A stretch of 64,000 nucleotides of DNA from a virus. Shown here in pieces: positions 56,823 to 63,774 of this stretch. The stretch is taken from the IMG/VR virus record IMGVR_UViG_3300036851_000497, positions 1-64,000 of that record. The stretch is one strand, 5' to 3'. The position numbers were made by a program, and so were the translations under genes. The first letter of the stretch is position 1, and each line of letters begins with the position of its first letter. The notes beneath the pieces were generated by a model. It was given only the letters and a program-made list of their open reading frames with translations. It was not told where the DNA came from and did no database searches.

Positions 56823-56892
56823 GGCCGGTCTATGCACTGGACCGGGCCGAGGGCGATGGGCTGGTAGCAATGTGCGTAAATCCAGCCAATCG
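56823..56892 (+). ncRNA. two-hairpin RNA downstream of tRNA
   Basis: Hairpin 1 (56823-56848): GGCCGGTC facing GACCGGGCC. Hairpin 2 (56854-56892): CGATGGGCTGG facing CCAGCCAATCG, one mismatch in eleven pairs. No gene covers this gap of about 110 bases. Possibly a processing site between tRNA and mRNA, or a leader for the next gene. Confidence 0.45.
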
Positions 56893-56918
56893 TGCTTTAT
56901 CTCAAAGGAGCATCTCCC

Positions 56919-57119
56919 ATGAGTCCACGGTTTGAATGGTATGAGCGTGATATTGATTTCCTAGCCAAACATGATGATGGCAAGCCCGCAGTGTTGAATC
57001 CCCTACTGCCGGAAGAAGCATACAAAGATGAGCCGCAGATAGGCGTGTTCTCTGGATTTCTATACGGCTATCTTGCTGGCACGTTTATAACTGGATTAGC
57101 GATGGCGTTGTTTATGTAA
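56919..57119 (+). CDS. small membrane protein
   Basis: A 66-residue protein starting MSPRFEWYERDIDFLAK, with a C-terminal membrane segment (GVFSGFLYGYLAGTFITGLA). AAAGGAG before the ATG. No family recognised. Confidence 0.55.
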   Translation: MSPRFEWYERDIDFLAKHDDGKPAVLNPLLPEEAYKDEPQIGVFSGFLYGYLAGTFITGLAMALFM

Positions 57120-57154
57120 CAGGAGTTGTCAACTCAAGCGCGGAGGAGACCGAC

Positions 57155-57424
57155 ATGAGCGCAACTGTAGTTTATCTGAAGCAGAAAGTACCGAACTCTG
57201 CGCGAATCCCTGACAGGATCGCAGAAGTTGCGCTGGCAGGCCGCAACCAAACGCCTGCCGTATCCACCAGCAACGTCTCCTCCTTGCCCCGCGTCATCCG
57301 TCCACACACGGAACGCGCGGTTTTTTTTGACGGGCCTGGAATTGCCTTTGCCGTCGCGAGTGCTGCTTGGATCAGCGCGTGCGTTTACCTTGCAGTGTGG
57401 GCGTTAATTGTTACAGGAAAATAA
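57155..57424 (+). CDS. hypothetical membrane protein
   Basis: An 89-residue protein with a C-terminal membrane helix (AFAVASAAWISACVYLAVWA). A GGAGGAG site precedes the ATG. No family recognised. Confidence 0.5.
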   Translation: MSATVVYLKQKVPNSARIPDRIAEVALAGRNQTPAVSTSNVSSLPRVIRPHTERAVFFDGPGIAFAVASAAWISACVYLAVWALIVTGK

Positions 57425-57634
57425 ATGCCGCTAGATATACGTAGGCCAAAAAAGTACCGCAGGGCATGGAATGGCGGAAAGAGACCAGAGCAAAGTAAGT
57501 TAGAAAAGGCTATTGCCGAAGCTAAAGCCGAAGTTCGGGAAATGAAATTGCATGGCAACTGCGATGATCACTTTGAAGCGGTCGCTCGATTAGTCAGGTT
57601 AGAGCATGAAGCGTTTATTGTGGCGGGGCGATGA
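57425..57634 (+). CDS. small basic protein
   Basis: A 69-residue basic helical protein (LEKAIAEAKAEVREMKLHG). Starts right after the previous stop and overlaps the next gene. No family recognised. Confidence 0.5.
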   Translation: MPLDIRRPKKYRRAWNGGKRPEQSKLEKAIAEAKAEVREMKLHGNCDDHFEAVARLVRLEHEAFIVAGR

Positions 57635-57894
57635 CCAAAGCCAAGCAACCCATCTCGCGCTTACGCGCAGCGCTCATCATGGCGAACGCCTTCGGCAGCA
57701 TGGGCGCACTCGCGAACACGGCGCTCGATGGCTTCAAGGTTCGTGAACGCGGGAAGGGGCGCAAGAGCGGAATGCAGAAGTCGCATTTCTCAGCGCACGT
57801 GCACAACGGTTCGGGTAAGTACATGCCGCACCAGGGGGCTAAGGAAAGCGCGAGGCGTTACAAACAAATGAAAGGACATGGCAATGGACATTAA
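57631..57894 (+). CDS. hypothetical protein
   Basis: An 87-residue basic protein with a histidine- and lysine-rich end. It overlaps the Acb2-like gene. No family recognised. Confidence 0.5.
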   Translation: MTKAKQPISRLRAALIMANAFGSMGALANTALDGFKVRERGKGRKSGMQKSHFSAHVHNGSGKYMPHQGAKESARRYKQMKGHGNGH

Positions 57895-58090
57895 GGGCTA
57901 TCGGCAGTTGTCCCCGAATGAGATCGTGGACATCAACGACGTGAAAGCGCAGGCCGATAAGGTTGAGAATCTTATGAAGTACCTGGAGCAGCTTGAGTAC
58001 GATTCGCGCTGGCTCGCGATTGGTAAGACGCACTTGCAACAAGGGTTCATGGCGCTGGTCCGCGCGATTGCTAGGCCGGAGTCGTTTTAG
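57884..58090 (+). CDS. acb2: Acb2-like anti-CBASS protein
   Basis: A 68-residue protein whose layout (IKGYRQLSPNEIVDINDVKA, RWLAIGKTHLQQGFMALVR and an ARPESF end) closely matches the Acb2 family. Acb2 proteins form hexamers that bind and sponge cyclic nucleotides made by host CBASS defences, preventing cell suicide during infection. AAAGG fits the ATG at 57884 better than the one two codons earlier. It lies in the early operon, as expected for a counter-defence protein. Confidence 0.82.
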   Translation: MDIKGYRQLSPNEIVDINDVKAQADKVENLMKYLEQLEYDSRWLAIGKTHLQQGFMALVRAIARPESF

Positions 58091-58339
58091 ATGGAATGTG
58101 AACGAGTGTCCGCAGTCCGCTTGCGTATTCCTGGTGGAGATCTCTTGGATCAATACATTTTCGTGGACGAGAAACATGCTACGGAATGGTTGAAACAAAG
58201 GTTTGTTAACGACGAAGAGTATTTCGTTGAGCTAGGCAGTGTGGAAAAGACACCGTGCTGCGGAAGGCGACTGAACTTTCAAGTTAGTCAGAGCATGAAG
58301 CCATCCGAATACTTACGGATAAAGCGGGAATGGGTATGA
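58091..58339 (+). CDS. hypothetical protein
   Basis: An 82-residue protein with a CCGRR motif and a PGGDLLDQYIF segment; it follows the Acb2-like gene without a gap and its end overlaps the methyltransferase start. No family recognised. Confidence 0.5.
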   Translation: MECERVSAVRLRIPGGDLLDQYIFVDEKHATEWLKQRFVNDEEYFVELGSVEKTPCCGRRLNFQVSQSMKPSEYLRIKREWV

Positions 58340-59709
58340 ATTATCTCTCGCTCTTCTCGGGAATCGAGGCCGCTACCGTCGCTTGGAAGCCATTCAGATG
58401 GCATGCAGTCGCATTTTCCGAAATCGAGAAATTCCCTTGTGCGCTACTCAAACATCATTACCCGGACACACCCAATTACGGCGATGTGACGGAGTTCGCA
58501 AAATGGCCAGATCATGACGCAATTGACCTTATCGTTGGCGGCTCCCCATGCCAATCCTTCAGTGTCGCCGGACTTCGGCGCGGGCTGGATGATCCGCGTG
58601 GCAACCTCACGCTCACCTATCTTGCAGTTGTTGAGCGATATAAGCCCTGCTGGGTGGTATGGGAAAACGTGCCCGGAGTTTTGTCTGACGACCGAGGACG
58701 GACTTTTGGAGCCTTTCTCGGAATCTTGGGGCAACTCGGGTATGGGTTCGCCTACCGAGTTCTTGACGCTCAATTCTTCGGAGTTCCCCAACGGCGGCGC
58801 CGCGTGTTCGTTGTCGGCCATCTTGGAGACTGGCGATGTGTTGCAGCGGTACTTTTTGAGCGCGAAAGCCTGTCGTGGAATCCTGCGCCGAGCAGAGAAG
58901 CGCGGGAAGATATTGCCCCAACAATTAGCGCGCGCACTCAAGGCGGCGGCGGACTCGGAACCGACTTCGACTGCGATGGTGGATTAGTGGCTGACACTGT
59001 TCGGAGTCATCCGCGTCCCGGCTCAAACTCAGTAGGTCTCATAACTGGCGCTATCAGCAGCAAGTGGTCGAAGGGCACAGGCGGTCCCGCAGGAGATGAA
59101 TGCTACAACTTGGTTACGCATGCATTACTGGCTGATGGATTCGATGCGGGCGAGGATGGGACGGGGCGGGGAACACCATTGGTCGCCTCATTTCATCCCA
59201 ACGATCCGGGCAAACACAACGACGCGAATACAGCACCTGCATTGCGCGCCGGACACAACGGCGGTTGTTATGGCAGTAGGGCAGCAATCGCCTTCTCCTG
59301 CAAAGACCACGGCGCGGATATGAGCGAAATCGCCCCGAGTCTGCGCGCGATGGGGCACGATGGAAGCCATGCGAATGCTGGCGGGCAGGTGGCGATCGCA
59401 TTTCACGAAAATCAGCGCGCTGAAGTTACCTTGAACGATACAGCCGGTTGTCTCAAGGTCGGCGGTGGCAAGCCTGGTCAGGGGTATCCGGCAGTTGCGC
59501 ACGGCATATCGGTACGCCGACTCACGCCCGTCGAGTGTGAAAGATTGATGGGCCTGCCGGATAACTACACGCTGATTCCCTATCGCGGCAAGCCAGCTGC
59601 AGATGGACCGCGTTACAAAGCGCTCGGCAATTCTTTCGCCGTTCCTGTGGTGCGGTGGATCGGCGAACGCATTCAGTTTGTTGATTCAATCGTGAGAAAG
59701 GCGGCATGA
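58336..59709 (+). CDS. DNA cytosine-5 methyltransferase
   Basis: A 457-residue C5 DNA methyltransferase: motif I LFSGIEAAT (6-14), motif IV GGSPCQSFS with C72, motif VI ENVPG (110-114), motif VIII QRRRRVF (152-158), and the C-terminal GNSF. The long target-recognition region (about 180-405) is rich in glycine and histidine. It methylates cytosine in a specific site, probably to protect phage DNA from host restriction. No cognate nuclease is visible nearby. Confidence 0.93.
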   Translation: MNYLSLFSGIEAATVAWKPFRWHAVAFSEIEKFPCALLKHHYPDTPNYGDVTEFAKWPDHDAIDLIVGGSPCQSFSVAGLRRGLDDPRGNLTLTYLAVVERYKPCWVVWENVPGVLSDDRGRTFGAFLGILGQLGYGFAYRVLDAQFFGVPQRRRRVFVVGHLGDWRCVAAVLFERESLSWNPAPSREAREDIAPTISARTQGGGGLGTDFDCDGGLVADTVRSHPRPGSNSVGLITGAISSKWSKGTGGPAGDECYNLVTHALLADGFDAGEDGTGRGTPLVASFHPNDPGKHNDANTAPALRAGHNGGCYGSRAAIAFSCKDHGADMSEIAPSLRAMGHDGSHANAGGQVAIAFHENQRAEVTLNDTAGCLKVGGGKPGQGYPAVAHGISVRRLTPVECERLMGLPDNYTLIPYRGKPAADGPRYKALGNSFAVPVVRWIGERIQFVDSIVRKAA

Positions 59710-59939
59710 AGCAGCTCGATACAGTGAAGTGCCAGCACTGCGATGGCACTGGACGAGCGCTTGACCACAAGAGAGTCGGCTTAACTATGCGGGAACTGCG
59801 CATCACAAGCGGATTAAGCGGCAGAGAAGTGGCGCGCAGACTCAATATAACTGCAGGCCATCTTTCTCGGTTGGAACGCGGCCATAAAAAGTGGTACGCA
59901 GATACGATAACCGCATTCAAGAGAGTGTGTTCAGCATGA
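59706..59939 (+). CDS. zinc-knuckle plus helix-turn-helix protein
   Basis: A 77-residue protein with CQHCDGTG (C-x2-C-x-G-x-G) near the start and an XRE-type helix-turn-helix (MRELRITSGLSGREVARRL, GHLSRLERG). Coupled to the methyltransferase by ATGA. Probable transcription regulator. Confidence 0.65.
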   Translation: MKQLDTVKCQHCDGTGRALDHKRVGLTMRELRITSGLSGREVARRLNITAGHLSRLERGHKKWYADTITAFKRVCSA

Positions 59940-60148
59940 AACAACTCGCCCGCATCCTCGACGAACTCGCGAAGGCGCCGGCAACGGTAGAAGACTTGGC
60001 CGAAGAAACGGGGTTGCGTACTGAAGCTGTGCGCTCAGCTCTTCACGAATTGCAAAAGGACGGATATGCCCAAGTCATGGGCTCGTTTCCGAATGTACGT
60101 GGCCGAGGGCGTGAGCGGAATATTTGGCGGGTGAGCGATGCCATTTGA
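59936..60148 (+). CDS. winged helix-turn-helix protein
   Basis: A 70-residue protein of the winged-helix type (ATVEDLAEETGLRTEAVRSAL, a short wing near RGRGRERN). ATGA overlap with the previous gene. Possible regulator or replication accessory. Confidence 0.6.
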   Translation: MKQLARILDELAKAPATVEDLAEETGLRTEAVRSALHELQKDGYAQVMGSFPNVRGRGRERNIWRVSDAI

Positions 60149-60866
60149 AAAAGTTGAGATCGGCGAAGCGATTTTGCATCGCGGAGATTGCTTGGAAATC
60201 CTGCCGACCTTATCCAAGGTGGATGCGGTGATTACTGATCCGCCATATTTCTTACCAGCATCGCATTATCAGACGCGGACAAAGTTTCGCCGTACCTTTT
60301 CCGACCTTGGAATTCTTGAACACTGGGCGCGTTCTTTTTTCACAGAACTCGACCGGATCGTTTCTCTGGATGGGTCTTTATATATTTTCTGTGATGGACA
60401 GAGTTATCCGCTTTTTTATTGGCATGCATACGGAATATGTAAATCATGCCGTCCTTTGATTTGGGACAAGTTAAATTCTATAAACGGTTACGGATGGAGA
60501 CACCAGCACGAGATCATTTTGTGGTGCGAGCGTTGCGACGCTAAACCGCTTCCGACTGGCGATGGCGATGTACTTAGAACACCGCCAGTCGGAATTGAAG
60601 TGAGAAATCATCCGGCAGAGAAACCAGTAGAGTTGACGATAGCGCTCTGCAAAAAAACATATGGCGTAATCCTTGATCCCTTCATGGGTTCTGGCACAAC
60701 CGGCGTTGCCTGTATGAATCTAGGTCGCAAGTTTATCGGCGTGGAAATAGAGGAACGCTATTTCCAGATTGCGTGCGAACGAATTGAAGCGGCACAACGT
60801 CAACAGCGCCTATTTGAGCACGAGCCCTGCTCGCGGTCCGAAACCGCGAGTCTCCCAGGTATGTAG
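60138..60866 (+). CDS. DNA N4/N6-methyltransferase
   Basis: A 242-residue beta-class methyltransferase: catalytic motif DPPY (34-37) comes first and the SAM-binding FMGSGTTG (about 182-189) later. It modifies adenine or cytosine amino groups in DNA. A second modification enzyme close to the C5 enzyme. The last 57 bases overlap an antisense HNH gene. Confidence 0.9.
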   Translation: MPFEKVEIGEAILHRGDCLEILPTLSKVDAVITDPPYFLPASHYQTRTKFRRTFSDLGILEHWARSFFTELDRIVSLDGSLYIFCDGQSYPLFYWHAYGICKSCRPLIWDKLNSINGYGWRHQHEIILWCERCDAKPLPTGDGDVLRTPPVGIEVRNHPAEKPVELTIALCKKTYGVILDPFMGSGTTGVACMNLGRKFIGVEIEERYFQIACERIEAAQRQQRLFEHEPCSRSETASLPGM

Positions 60867-61265
60867 GCGATGACAGTTAGCACACAGCAGCTCGATATTC
60901 CCAGCATTGGCCTTCCAATCCGCAAAGCGATGCGCCCAAACATACTGCCCATTCTTAGCGCGACGCTTCTTCGTCGGGTCGATATGGTTGATATCGAGCG
61001 CACGGTAATCGGTGAATCCGCAGCGTACGCATTTGGCTCCGAGCAAATCAATGAGCGCGAGCGTATTGAGAACGCGCAACGGCAAGAAAAGATGTTTAAC
61101 GATGAACCGCAAGCCCAGCGCACGGTGCAGCTCGGGATGGAGCTTCGGTGAATTTCTACAAGCGCCATCTTGGCGACTACTCCAAAGACACGCCGCATTT
61201 ACCGATGATGGAACATGGTGCTTATGCCTTGCTGCTGGATTATTACTATGCAACCGAACGGCCAT
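60810..61265 (-). CDS. HNH endonuclease (leftward, antisense)
   Basis: A frame of up to 151 residues with a clear HNH domain: CVRCGFTDYRALDINHID, then NIELLCANCHRLHTWE, with two zinc cysteine pairs. It runs opposite to the surrounding operon, overlapping the 3' end of the methyltransferase and, if the long start is used, the start of the replication gene. The true start is unclear; it may be an internal TTG. Probably a homing-type insertion. Confidence 0.6.
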   Translation of the reverse strand: MAVRLHSNNPAARHKHHVPSSVNAACLWSSRQDGACRNSPKLHPELHRALGLRFIVKHLFLPLRVLNTLALIDLLGAKCVRCGFTDYRALDINHIDPTKKRRAKNGQYVWAHRFADWKANAGNIELLCANCHRLHTWETRGFGPRAGLVLK

Positions 61266-61993
61266 TGCCAGCCGAGATTACCGAGATTTATCGGTTTACT
61301 CGAGCCATGAGTAAAGCTGAGCAGAAAGCGGTGCAAAACGTAGTAGGCCAATTTTTTCCAATTTCAGAGGACGGATTGCGGCACAACAAAAGAGCTGACG
61401 AGGAGATTGAGAAATGGTCGATGATATCGTTGCACGCTAAATCTTCAGCAGAATCGCGGTGGATGCGAACGCATATACCAACGCATAAAAAAAGCGATGC
61501 GAACGCTATGCGAACGCAATGCGAACGAATACCAAAGCGTAATGCTAGCCATAAGCCATTAGCCATAAGCCAAGAACCAATAACCAAGAATCAAAAAGAA
61601 AAGCTTATGTCGCGCCAAATACGCGACCGCAGCAAGGAACGCGGAACGCGACTAGCAAAAGACTGGCAATTACCTGATTCATGGAAGGAATGGGCTATAA
61701 AAGAACATCCGGCATGGAGCGAGGATGACATGCAACAAGTAGCCATCACCTTCAGGGATTATTGGCTTGCAAAGCCAGGTGCACAAGCCAGAAAAGTGGA
61801 TTGGGAGCTCACTTGGCGCAATTGGGTGCGGAAGGAACCGGAGATGAAGGGAAACGGCAAAACGCCTTGGTGGACAAGCGAACAGGCGACACTCGGCAAA
61901 GCGAAAGAACTCGGAATCGAAGCGCGACCTGGCGAGGAGTTCAATGCGCTTCGCGACAGAATTCGGCAGCGGTTATCTGGAGGGCAACATTGA
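61148..61993 (+). CDS. replication initiator-like (DUF1376/YdaU type)
   Basis: A 281-residue protein starting GTG: RHLGDYSKDTPHLPMMEHGAYALLLDYYYATERPLP is the DUF1376 domain of phage replication proteins like lambda O. The middle (95-150) is a low-complexity basic linker read from repeated DNA, and the C-terminal half (WKEWAIKEHP, FRDYWLAKPGAQARKVDW) is helical. It probably binds the origin and recruits helicase. Iteron-like repeats lie within the gene, as the lambda origin lies within O. Confidence 0.8.
   Translation: MNFYKRHLGDYSKDTPHLPMMEHGAYALLLDYYYATERPLPAEITEIYRFTRAMSKAEQKAVQNVVGQFFPISEDGLRHNKRADEEIEKWSMISLHAKSSAESRWMRTHIPTHKKSDANAMRTQCERIPKRNASHKPLAISQEPITKNQKEKLMSRQIRDRSKERGTRLAKDWQLPDSWKEWAIKEHPAWSEDDMQQVAITFRDYWLAKPGAQARKVDWELTWRNWVRKEPEMKGNGKTPWWTSEQATLGKAKELGIEARPGEEFNALRDRIRQRLSGGQH
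61463..61602 (+). repeat. iteron-like repeats, candidate replication origin
   Basis: The decamer ATGCGAACGC occurs at 61463, 61497 and 61508 and as ATGCGAACGA at 61519; the last three are spaced exactly 11 bp apart. A second set follows: AGCCATAAGCCATT (61547), AGCCATAAGCCAAG (61561), AACCAATAACCAAG (61575) and an A-rich fourth unit (61589), period 14. Neither 11 nor 14 is a multiple of three, so the repeats are kept at DNA level inside a coding region. An A-rich stretch follows. This fits a phage origin. Confidence 0.65.
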
Positions 61994-62562
61994 CCGGCGA
62001 CTTTGAACTGAAAGCCTTGAATCCGGGAATAGTGGCCGGATGTGCCAGTGTGACCAATGCGACAAACCCTCTCGGATATGTGCTACCGCCGCTTGAAGTC
62101 ATCCGCTTCACCGTCCCCGGCGAACCGAAAGGCAAAGCGCGTCACCGCAGCGCGCCGCTCATGCGCGGGGGTCGGCCAGTGCTCAAGAATGGGCGCCCCA
62201 TCGTCATTCAACATTCTGATGCGAAGACGGTGATGTATGAAAACTTGGTGTCGCAAATCGCACACGAAGCAATGAGTGGACGACCGCCTCTTGAAGGTCC
62301 GCTTATGCTGGGAGTTGAAATTCTTCTTTCCATCCCGCAGAGCTGGTCGAACAAAAAGAAGCTCGCGGCAGTCAATGGCAATGTCATGCCAACAACCAAA
62401 CCGGATTATTCCAATGTTGTGAAGGCGATCGAAGACGGGATGAATGCCATTGTCTTTCGCGATGATTCGCAAATCTGCGAGGCGCGTATTTCGAAACGCT
62501 ACGCAGGCATTCCTCGGGTCGAAGTCAGCGTATCACTTTTAAGTGCGAAAGGCGCGCGATGA
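61990..62562 (+). CDS. rusA: RusA-type Holliday junction resolvase
   Basis: A 190-residue protein of the RusA family: FTVPGEPKGKARHR near residue 40, PDYSNVVKAIEDGMN near 128-142 and RDDSQI near 147-152 with conserved aspartates. It cuts four-way junctions made in recombination or replication. TTG start coupled to the previous stop (GGAGGG upstream). Confidence 0.9.
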   Translation: MTGDFELKALNPGIVAGCASVTNATNPLGYVLPPLEVIRFTVPGEPKGKARHRSAPLMRGGRPVLKNGRPIVIQHSDAKTVMYENLVSQIAHEAMSGRPPLEGPLMLGVEILLSIPQSWSNKKKLAAVNGNVMPTTKPDYSNVVKAIEDGMNAIVFRDDSQICEARISKRYAGIPRVEVSVSLLSAKGAR

Positions 62563-62753
62563 TATTCAGACGGAACAAGCGAGAGCTTGAAGAGCTGCAC
62601 AAGCGTCTTGAGTGACAAGAGCGGCGATTGGACGCACTACTTGAACATTTGAAATTGCACGTTGGGTATGAACCGACTTCGCAGCCAGTGAGGAATATCC
62701 GAGTGTATACGAACGTCGAACATGGGTTGTGTCTAAACCCGCCGCAATCGTAG
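62559..62753 (+). pseudogene. small gene with in-frame TGA
   Basis: The ATG overlaps the RusA stop (ATGA) and the frame runs MIFRRNKRELEELHKRLE, then TGA at 62613-62615, then continues open for 45 codons (QERRLDALLEHLKLHVGYEP...) to TAG at 62753. The helical pattern and charge continue across the stop, as if one 64-residue protein were interrupted. It could be a nonsense mutation or a site of stop-codon read-through. Confidence 0.55.
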
Positions 62754-62778
62754 AGTCTTGCGAAAGGAGCGCGATGAA

Positions 62779-63018
62779 ATGCCAAGCTGGTTGAGTTCTA
62801 AACAAAAACTACTAGATGACATGCTGCAATTGCCACAAGGGTGGGATTCGTATGGCGCAAACCCGATTAACCCGAAAGCGGTGAAGAAGGCTAAAGAATT
62901 GCTTGATTCGTTACCGCTTTGGGCTTGGCAATGTGTGCCGGTAGCAACTGGAGGAGTCCAAATAGAGTTGCATGAAAAAGGTTTCGACATCGAGATTTCT
63001 ATTGAGGCCAGCAAATGA
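62779..63018 (+). CDS. conserved phage hypothetical protein
   Basis: A 79-residue protein from MPSWLSSKQKLLDDM, with LPQGWDSYGANPINP and VATGGVQIELHEKGFDIEI; the GWDSYGA and GGVQ-E patterns recur in a family found in phages and bacteria. AAGGAGC lies upstream. Function unknown. Confidence 0.6.
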   Translation: MPSWLSSKQKLLDDMLQLPQGWDSYGANPINPKAVKKAKELLDSLPLWAWQCVPVATGGVQIELHEKGFDIEISIEASK

Positions 63019-63359
63019 AACTCGAATCACCGGAAGTATTGGAACAAGAGAGACCACTTACGCTTGAGGAAAAGGCAAAGCTCTTTCCTCTCTCATTCTG
63101 GATGCGGTTGGGGGCGAAGATGAAGCCGCAGTGTTTCGGGGCGATAGCTAAAGATGGCGGTAGTTGTGCAATAGGGGCGGCATTGGATGCCGTGGGTATA
63201 TCGTTGACTCATGATGTTAGTTTCTTCCGATTTTTCCCGTGCCTCTATGACCGAATTACGCCTAAGGTTAATTTGATCGGCGAGATTGCTTTTCGCAATG
63301 ATAGTGAGCGCATGACCCGCGAACAAATCGCCGACTGGCTAGAGAGCATAGGGTATTAG
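63015..63359 (+). CDS. DUF6197-like protein
   Basis: A 114-residue protein with PQCFGAIAKDGGSCAIGAALDAVG, the cysteine/GA pattern of the DUF6197 group; a second member lies at 53493. ATGA overlap. Function unknown. Confidence 0.55.
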   Translation: MKLESPEVLEQERPLTLEEKAKLFPLSFWMRLGAKMKPQCFGAIAKDGGSCAIGAALDAVGISLTHDVSFFRFFPCLYDRITPKVNLIGEIAFRNDSERMTREQIADWLESIGY

Positions 63360-63362
63360 GCA

Positions 63363-63620
63363 ATGGCCGACCCAGCCGCAATCGTAGAATCCTGCGAAAG
63401 CATGGAACGCGGGTATTGGCGCTGCAAGGTGAGCCTGCCGGACATCGGCCCGTATTGGCACACGGTGCGCGCGAGATCAGTGAACGAAGCCGAGAAAAGA
63501 GTGCAAAGAAGAATCGCTGATCGCGACCGCGCGCTCGAATTCGGGCCTTATCGTGGCGGAAAGGAAAAACGGACCCGCAAACAGATGAAAGAATTGACGG
63601 AGACGATGAATGACGAATGA
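63363..63620 (+). CDS. hypothetical protein
   Basis: An 85-residue basic protein (ESMERGYWRCKVSLPDIGPYW, then KRVQRRIADRDRAL). The end overlaps the next gene by 11 bases. No family recognised. Confidence 0.5.
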   Translation: MADPAAIVESCESMERGYWRCKVSLPDIGPYWHTVRARSVNEAEKRVQRRIADRDRALEFGPYRGGKEKRTRKQMKELTETMNDE

Positions 63621-63774
63621 CTGTGCTGCCGTGATAGTGACCTTACTTAATCGTGATGATGGTTCGGAGAAAAAATATTATTTGTATCCGGCTACAAGAA
63701 TAGAATTGCAATCCATTGACGCTCAGCCACGCGATATATTTATTGCGCAAAATGGGGAATGGATTAAGGAATGA
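63610..63774 (+). CDS. small hypothetical protein
   Basis: A 54-residue protein starting MTNDCAAVIVTLLNRDDGSE, ATG inside the end of the previous gene and stop overlapping the next ATG. No family recognised. Confidence 0.5.
   Translation: MTNDCAAVIVTLLNRDDGSEKKYYLYPATRIELQSIDAQPRDIFIAQNGEWIKE

Noticed and set aside
56723-56935. A 70-residue frame across the tRNA-Met
   Set aside because: Most of it is the tRNA and the hairpins after it; the composition is typical of a tRNA read as protein.
61463-61602. Possible CRISPR array
   Set aside because: Units are 10-14 bases with no spacers and lie inside a coding gene; iterons fit better.
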